Of a DNA stretch of 63,996 nucleotides, positions 46,764 through 63,996 are shown in pieces. Source of the stretch: Acanthaster planci (lineage: Eukaryota; Echinodermata; Asteroidea; Valvatida; Acanthasteridae); contig NW_019091733.1 of NCBI RefSeq assembly GCF_001949145.1, positions 64,719-128,714 on the forward strand, read 5' to 3'. Made by a program: the position numbers and the translations under genes. Position 1 is the stretch's first letter; every line of letters starts with the position of its first letter. Below the pieces are notes generated by a model. It was not told the origin of the DNA. It saw only the letters and a program-made list of their open reading frames with translations, and made no database searches.

Positions 46764-47895
46764 GATTTCCTGTTTAGACTGATCGATGCCCCTCTCTTTT
46801 ATCTGAACTGATTCACCCAACTACATGTAGTCGGTTGCATTCTAGAACGCCTTTTGGATGACTTATTTCCAAACGTAGCAGCCGGAACGGCGACCTTTAG
46901 TTTTTCCCGGGAAATTTCGGTGCGATCAGGCCAGGACACTGCCGATCGCGATGTCTAACATACACTGCATACTATATGTCATGCTTGTATTTTTGGCATG
47001 TGCGTGAAAACTGGTATCCTGTCCTGCAGTCTCCTTTTGAGTCACATGCAGTAATCGGTCACCGTTTTTTTGTTTTTTACTGTCTGCTGACCACAGCCAG
47101 GTTCTCCCAAATATCTAGGAAAATGTATTCAAACAGTCTGGGTAGTAGACTTTTTGGGCTATTATAGTACCTTTATGCACTTCTTGAATAGCCCAAACAA
47201 AATCCAATCAGCGTGCTATGGAATGGATCATTGGGCTCCCTGCAGTAGTAGATCTGGTCGACTGTACGGTTCAGTTCATCATCACATGATCCTAGCTCGG
47301 CTGTACAACCCGGGTGGTTCACTGATGAAACAGGTAGGGTTGCTTGAAGGTTTTGCTGGCCTTTGCGTTAAAATTGACTTAATTTAATTTAGCCGTGCAA
47401 GGCGCTGAAGCTGTTAACATAAACTTGTTTAAGCTTCGGGACATCTTTGCTTTTCATGTTTAAAAAAAAAAAGGTTTGGCCATACTCATACTACTGGACT
47501 GCCTTGCGCAGGTGGACTCCCTGAACGCCCAACCTGGGCTAACTACTGCCTAACGTTATTTTCATATTCACGCAGTGTTTGTTTGTTTTTTTTGCTGGTC
47601 TTTACTTACTTCAGTACATGTCGGCCTAGGCTACTTGTAGTTTGCAATGTTGCATGATATTAAAAATTAGGCTGTTGAATATTTCGCTTCGTTCCAGCCC
47701 CCCTTCATGTCCAAATGACATGCATATGCGTGCAAACATGGAAAAACAGCAGCTTTGTTATTTAAATGATTAATTGGGCGTTGGAGGTAGTGGTTGGGCT
47801 GATGTTACGTAGGCCTAGACCGATATCAGATTCTGCCCTGTGTGGTTTGTGTCACCTTCCTCCATAGTGTCACCTTTGAAATCATGTTTATAAAT

Positions 47896-47947
47896 TACTT
47901 TGAATATTACATAAATGTATTTATACATTTATGTAATATTCAAAGTA
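47896..47947. repeat. Perfect 52-bp palindrome
   Basis: Two 25-base arms with no mismatch, separated by TT. The left arm begins TACTTTGAATATTACATAAA and the right arm ends with its exact inverse. It lies between NAA50 and ATP6V1A. Confidence 0.92.
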
Positions 47948-48230
47948 GGCCTAGTACTGTACACATGTACATGTAGGCCCTAGCCTGTATTGCCTTTAAT
48001 CCGGTCTTAATCAAATAATACTTGAATACGGATATTATGTTGTTCAAATAACAAATAGAGGGCAGTAAATAATGGCATGCATAACATGCATGTATATGCT
48101 GTAATTATTAAATTCTTCCACTGGAACAGATGTGAGTGAGCACACAGGATCGTAATAAACCAGACGTTTTTTTGCCCTACCCAAACTTCCTTCAATGAGT
48201 TTAGCATGCCTTTATGTTCCAACTTATATA

Positions 48231-48362
48231 GAGTACTGAAGTGAATGCGTCACGCGCACAATTCGTGTGTAAAAGGCATTAGCGCGTGAACCAACACGCG
48301 CGCATACTCCATTCATTTGCACTGCACTTTCTGGTTCACAGTGACGTCACACTTTGGTACTC
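48231..48362. mobile_element. TA-flanked TIR element upstream of ATP6V1A
   Basis: It starts GAGTACTGAAGTG and ends CACTTTGGTACTC, with TA on both sides, 132 bp. The inverted similarity continues inward (TGCGTCACG against GTGACGTCA). It contains a full CRE-like TGACGTCA at 48342-48349. It is about 480 bp before the ATP6V1A start codon, so it may contribute promoter sequence. Confidence 0.5.
48342..48349. promoter_or_regulatory. CRE-like site TGACGTCA
   Basis: A perfect palindromic CRE/ATF consensus in the region between the divergent NAA50 and ATP6V1A genes. No expression evidence is available. Confidence 0.35.
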
Positions 48363-48845
48363 TATCGCAGGACATTTCACTTCCTCTTTTTGAGATCTTT
48401 GGCTCTGGAGGATTTTTGGAGATGTGACACCTGTTCTCAGATTTTGAGTTTTTGAGAGTAACCATCGCAGACAGTCAAAAATGCCTTCCACTTGATTTGC
48501 CACAGTACACAGACATGTACACACGGGGTTCATTTGACTGATAGTGACTGATTGGACAACTTTGTCAAGAACACAGTGTTGTAGAAAGCTATAACACATG
48601 TCCTTCAAAGTCACATTTAGGCAGGAAAAATATTGAAGTATTTATGTAGAAAAACACTTCAAAATCTTTCAGAGTACACAGATTGCCAAGTACATGTAAT
48701 ATCAGGTATGAAACTTTCTCCCAATGTCAAATATCTTCTGTATTTATCAAGCTTTTCAGAGCACAGTATTTGTGCCGGGTGAATTGAATAATATTTGGAA
48801 TTTTGTGTTTTGATTTTCACAAACAGGGAATTTTCTGATCAAATC

Positions 48846-59112
<10,267 letters not shown>

Positions 59113-60835
59113 CCCCCTTTCCCTTTGCTTCACAGATATCTATAAATATATCAAGGAAGATGTTAATATTAAAATACTTTTATTAGACGATATTGAAATG
59201 TTGTAGGTCTTCTTGAAGCGTTGAAATGGTGTTGTGAAAACTTGTGGTTCTTATGTATGCCTCATGTAGGTGAAAGACACGGTGTGCTTTTACACATTAG
59301 TGGCAGTGGTGGGAACTCACCGCATATGCTCACATGTTTTTTTTCACCCGATGTGAGTTGCACCGAGCATGTGTTACTAATTTTTGGTGGAATATGTGGT
59401 CCGTGCTTAGCCTTTTGGCATATGCACGAGCGTGGTTGCCCAGCTGCTTGGTCGTCTTTTTCCGGTGCGGACCAGCGTCGTCGCCATGGCAAGGAAAATA
59501 CCTATATTTGGAAGGAATAGATATGAAATAGCTCCCAAAAGTTGCCTTTCTTAGCATTTCTTTCGAAGCTGGTTTCTTTTTGTGCCCCCTCGGACCGCCA
59601 ATATCCTTAAATTCCATCCACACCTTCAATACTTTGTGAAACTGGAAGAACATTTCAATATTAACAGTATTGAAGTGTCACGCATTCGGTGTATATTTTG
59701 CCCGCTGGAGAGATCTGTCTACATATGTTATTGTATCCGTCGATGTAGGAGAAAGTATATGGCAATAATATTGTACGTCTAATTGCTGGTTAAATTATCA
59801 TTAGCTTAGCTTCTCAGAAGATGTTGGTTTAGAGGTATTCTTGCTTCAGTCTTTGTTTGGTGCAGGTACATGTATGCGGTGGTAGAGAGAATATCAACCA
59901 TACACGAACCCTCGTTGAGTGGCCTTTCAAGTCTTGTCCTTTTCTGTTTGTCAGGTCAGAGCTGTGTGAAAGTTAGGGAAAGCATAACTTTCTCCTTGTC
60001 TCTCATGCATTGTGGACGTTGGGAAGTGGAAAAAAAGTTCCTGCTCGTTTTCGTTAAGGCGCTAGTTGAGATATCAGCCGGCTGATTCAGAATCGAGGCA
60101 GAACACGTAGCATCGGCCAGGGTTGTTTACAGTGCACAAAGCTTTGTAATGATGTCATTTTTAATCGACCCTTTACCAGCTGACGCTGACATCAGGCAGT
60201 GTTGGTGATATCCAAATGTTGCCCAAAATGTGCATTTGTGAAAACGCTACAAACTTGCAGTCTCTTTCATGCCTTGATAACTGAATTGACGTGAGTTTGA
60301 TGGATATTTCAATATGGAGAGGGGACCAGTTTTAAACAGCCAGAGCCCCCCTCCCATTATGTCGTTTCCTCATTACGTAGGGTGTCTGTTAACTTGTATC
60401 TGTATTCTTTTGTGTTTCTCTTTGTTTTTGATTGGTTGAATTATTTATTTTACATACGGCAACACCGAAGAGTTTAAAGTGATTTGAATGTAATTTTACG
60501 TTTACATAATAGAAACATCAAAACAGCTGGAGTTGCGTTTAGAGTTTATTACGCATAAAGTCGGCCCCTATGATTGTTCATTTCAAACAGCTGTGTTCTG
60601 ACGTTCTCTTAAAAACAGGAGAGAAAAGTTTAACGCCCATAGTTATTTCCATCAGTGTTGTAGAATTCTTAATGGCTGAGATTCCAAATGATTTTCTGTT
60701 GTCATTCATAATATCTGTCAAAACGTTGTGAGAAGAAAATGTAACCTTTTGCAGTATTATGTGTAATCTTCAAATTCCGTGTTAAAACAACATGGTGACA
60801 GTTTTAACAGTAAAATAAAATCGAATTATGTTGAC
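59113..60835 (+). other. ATP6V1A: ATP6V1A 3'UTR (extent uncertain)
   Basis: There is no exon signal after the TAA at 59110-59112. A good AATAAA lies at 60814-60819 and is one candidate for the end of the transcript. Several short open frames on both strands (for example 59221-59520) have no family resemblance. Confidence 0.45.
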
Positions 60836-61685
60836 CAGTGAACGGATGCTTACGGTAATCAGTGACGGTTAGTTGGTACGGGGGGAGTTGGAGTTAACCA
60901 GACACTAACAAAACATTAACCAATATAGAAACGAAGTTACAATAGTACATAGTATTCAAGTAGATTAGAAACCTGTTCAACTTTATCGAATGAAACAAAT
61001 ACTGAGTTGGAATATTATCGATAACAGTTTTTAACCCCTGCTCTAATGGGCGTATTTCTACGTGAGCGCTACCATCGTGATGGTACGGAAGTGAGCTCTC
61101 ACGAAGAAGTAAAATTGTGTAACTTTTTTCAGGTTTTTGTTGAAACTTTGAAGCTCTGATATGCTTTAGTGAGGGTTATGAAGTTGCTTTTGTCAGAAAA
61201 GGCTTAAATTCACCCAATAATCAGTAATATAATTATTCCGATTCTTAAATTAATAGTTGCAGACGACGGTATAGTGCCTGTTGGCATGTTCAGGGTATGA
61301 TCTGTACATGTAACCACCATTCTTATGGTAACGGACTGCCCTTTGTTTGCTGCCACCAAGAGGCGATACGTTACCCAATTTCTTAATTTTCCCAACTGAT
61401 TGACATAATCCAAGTCTCTACGCGGTATGCAGTACATGACATGTTTATTAGTAATTACAACCATATTCTCTTGGCATCTGCGTATTAGATCCAAGGGGTC
61501 CAGTAAACTTAGAGATTTACTTAGGTATGTCTCATTCGGGGTGTGACCTTTAACCTGTTTTTTTTTTTTAAGGCAAGTAGCCCATGAACGCCTCCGGTAA
61601 CAAATTCACAGTGATGAATACTACAACACGACAGTAAGATTGTAGGACGAGATTTGCCAGCTGGAGTTCATGATGCAGAAGTTCA
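60836..61685. other. Convergent intergenic region
   Basis: Tail-to-tail between ATP6V1A and the secreted-peptide gene. A minus-strand AATAAA (plus TTTATT, 61444-61449) could end the peptide mRNA. A 94-codon minus frame at 61210-61494 has no convincing features. Confidence 0.45.
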
Positions 61686-63740
61686 TCAGGGTGGTGGTAG
61701 GTGTGGATACCTCCCACCTCTTCCCAAACCCTTTTTGAGTTCTTTGAGACGACCGATTTGACGGGACGCCTCATCTGCCTGGCCACGGTCAACCAATTTC
61801 TGCAAGGATGACAAGAAAAGAAATGAGAGGCAGCGTGTCCGTATTATCCTTACCATTCCATTCTTTGTGTGGACACAAGAACAAACGATACGTTTCCCAA
61901 GTTCAGAAAGTATATAATTCATTTAGCTTGATCAGGTATGAAATGGGTGAGCATCTGTTATAAAAATGATCAAATAAAAGCCACGACTATCTTTGGCGTC
62001 TATACGGATGACGAGACCAACGCTGAGGAGAAATATGACCAGCGCCGACCCACGACAAATGTTGTGATTCTTGATGGCTTCTATTTGAAACTTCGGCAAT
62101 GTATTTTAAGTGAACGTCGGTACTTAACATTTTATCAGTCAGTGATCCAAGAACGATTGCGTCCGGGCCTGATATGCCTCATTACAGAATTATTGTGACA
62201 AATCGTTGCCGGGAAAATTAATTTTGGCATGATCTGAGGCGTGACATTTTTGGATTTGATTGTTATAGCCGTAAGAACGCAGTTAATTAAAACAAGTAAG
62301 AACACCGTGTGTTAAATTTGTTTGATTCGTTCGTTTAAATGCAATATATATATATTGACCAACATAATTACCACGGTTTTAATGTTCAGCGTGTTAATAA
62401 CAGAGAAAAAGCGCTGGTATATTGAGGAAGAAAGCCCAAATTTGACAACACTTTTTCTTCGCCCATGTAATGTTTGCTGTATGTATTTTTTCTACTTATT
62501 CTGTTTTATCTATTGTAAATTTGACCTGCGAAATAATAAATAAATGAAATTTGCTTCTGGATTCTTCACTCACTGTGACGTATATTGGTTATTCCATCTG
62601 GATGGTAAAATCATTTAACTTAATGACGATATCAGCATTCTATGGGTGGTCACGGACTATTACTTATGAAGCGCGTCGGCATTTATAATTCTAGAAATCA
62701 TTCTCGGAAATTTCAAATGAGTTTAATTTTCAAACTAAATTACAATTCTTAAAACAATGAAGGCTCTGCCGTGTTTAATGCCAATTCACGTTGTTGCAGG
62801 AGAAATAATTTTGCTTTTGTGCCTTTGGGGCAACTTGAAAACCAAACGTCCATAAAATTCGGCAATTCTGCCTCTAAAGAAATAGATTAATTAAAAGTGA
62901 AATACTATATATCGTAAAGCGAAATATGGTCACTCCCATCAAAAGAACACTTTAACGTTAAAATAAAACAGGGAATACTTTTAACTTATCTTGCAGCTGA
63001 ATGTTGCCTCATCCTAGTGTGGAAAGGTGTTTCATTATAGACTACATTTTGTATACATTTGACCACTGAAACTATAGTTGCTTAACGCGTTGGCCCCTAG
63101 AAACAGGTGAATGAACCAAAGAAAATGTTCAAAACACTGTTGCTCTTCGGGTCAAATTCGATCTTTCATTAGCTTAATATCCAGCCGAAACGCGATCACT
63201 GTACTGGGTGAATATCCCAGGAGGTGGTAAACGCTTTCCAAGGACTTGATGAGAGTCACTGCCAAGGTGGTTGACGTTGGACTCCTTTCGAGTCGTAAAC
63301 TCATCGAGGCTAGTTTCGTGAATCGCATATCGCATTGAACCTCCGAGGGGATTTAACCAGAACTATACTATATCCCAATTGCTTGCTAAGTATGCATTAG
63401 CTGACCCGTAAGATATTTTTTGTTTTAATTGACTCCAATGAAAAGTTTAATCTGGATTCAAGTTTTACAGCTGCTCTGAAATGGAGTTTATTTCGTGCAG
63501 ATCAACTGCACAACTACGATCTTCAAGGGGAGGTTCCCAGTAATTGTTGTATGGTCAGAAAAGCCAGTTCTTTTGTATGTAATGGGATGGTATGTAACAT
63601 ATTTTATTTACCTGAAGATTCCTCTGATCTACAGCTTCCTCTGAAATGACGTCAGTCTCGTCAGCATCGGTACAGGCGACCAGACTGTAAACGCTTAGAA
63701 GAATTATGACCAAAACTGCCAGGCAAAAACGACCCGCCAT
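61686..63740 (-). CDS. Small secreted peptide precursor, unrecognised (80 residues)
   Basis: Two exons join in phase 0: 63740-63612 (43 codons, donor CTTCAG|GTAAAT) and 61799-61686 (37 codons plus TGA). The acceptor lies behind a strong pyrimidine tract ending CATCCTTGCAG. The start sits in a good context (CAGCCATGG). Residues 1-23 form a classic signal peptide (MAGRFCLAVLVIILLSVYSL..). An acidic segment (TDADETDVISEEAVDQ) follows, then a charged, possibly helical stretch (DEASRQIGRLKELKK) ending in a dibasic Lys-Lys at 65-66, and a basic, proline-ending tail GLGRGGRYPHLPPP. There is no cysteine after the signal region and no C-terminal amidation Gly. The layout suits a neuropeptide or other peptide precursor. 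The function is unknown. Confidence 0.65.
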
Positions 63741-63760
63741 GGCTGCTGAGAAGCCTCGTT

Positions 63761-63770
63761 GTTTATATAC
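63761..63770 (-). promoter_or_regulatory. TATA box of the peptide gene
   Basis: The minus strand reads GTATATAAAC about 21-30 nt before the start codon. A transcription start about 30 nt downstream would fall almost at the ATG, so either the leader is extremely short or the box is not used. Confidence 0.45.
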
Positions 63771-63996
63771 GATAACTACGACGATGTGGAGTCAACTTCG
63801 ATGTTTCATGTGGTAACGATTTTCGTTGAGTGATCAAGAAATATTTATCTTCATGTTTTTAAATGACTTCACAGTCGTAATCTAACATCCGGGCCTACGA
63901 AGCAAATTTCAGCCCAACTTTAGGCCTAACGTGTCATGACTTGACTTTAATTGCATGCATGAATGACGAGCCTGTTAACAGATGTAGGATGTGCAA

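Noticed and set aside
61210-61494. 94-codon minus-strand open frame
   Set aside because: No splice-supported start, no recognised domain, and AT-rich ends. It falls in a convergent 3' region.

Overview
This is a metazoan nuclear genomic window, not a bacterial one: the real genes are split into short exons with GT..AG introns, the DNA between them is full of degenerate satellites, SINEs and MITE-like foldback elements, and there are two assembly gaps (N runs at 11611-12103 and 31192-31323). Protein similarity recalled from known families, the intron density and the frequent TACATGTA-type motifs suggest an invertebrate deuterostome, most likely an echinoderm. Hemichordate or amphioxus is not excluded. 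That taxon call is inference.

Five protein-coding genes can be assembled by hand. (1) 13286-16144, minus: a two-exon, about 440-residue type II membrane protein with a DxD-type motif, probably a Golgi glycosyltransferase-like protein of no named family. (2) 18319-38105, plus: a GLB1L2-like beta-galactosidase family protein (GH35) in 19 coding exons, with both catalytic glutamates visible. The 5' part of exon 12 is lost in the second N gap. (3) 42926-46763, minus: NAA50, the N-alpha-acetyltransferase catalytic subunit, in five coding exons, the first only 8 nt. (4) 48846-59112, plus: ATP6V1A, the catalytic A subunit of the V-ATPase, complete in 14 coding exons (618 residues). (5) 61686-63740, minus: an 80-residue secreted peptide precursor in two exons, not recognised. 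Genes 1 and 2 are head-to-head, genes 3 and 4 are head-to-head, and genes 4 and 5 are tail-to-tail. The genes do not form a pathway. ATP6V1A acidifies lysosomes, the GLB1L2-like enzyme is related to lysosomal hydrolases, and NAA50 is housekeeping.

The first 9.8 kb is repeat territory: a dimeric (about 255 + 350 bp) satellite carrying a hairpin (1-2700), a degenerate 165-195 bp satellite (3380-5560), decayed coding-like fragments and a duplicated segment (5600-8300), and an array of short palindromic units (8930-9760). Further on are a hAT-type foldback MITE with a perfect 8-bp target duplication (14021-14310), a two-copy 291-bp repeat (17400-17960), five copies of one tRNA-derived SINE, two copies of another foldback family inside beta-galactosidase introns, several intronic minisatellites, and a perfect 52-bp palindrome between NAA50 and ATP6V1A.

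I see no clearly new multi-gene system. The most novel items are the short secreted precursor, the unnamed glycosyltransferase-like gene, the palindrome array and the foldback families.
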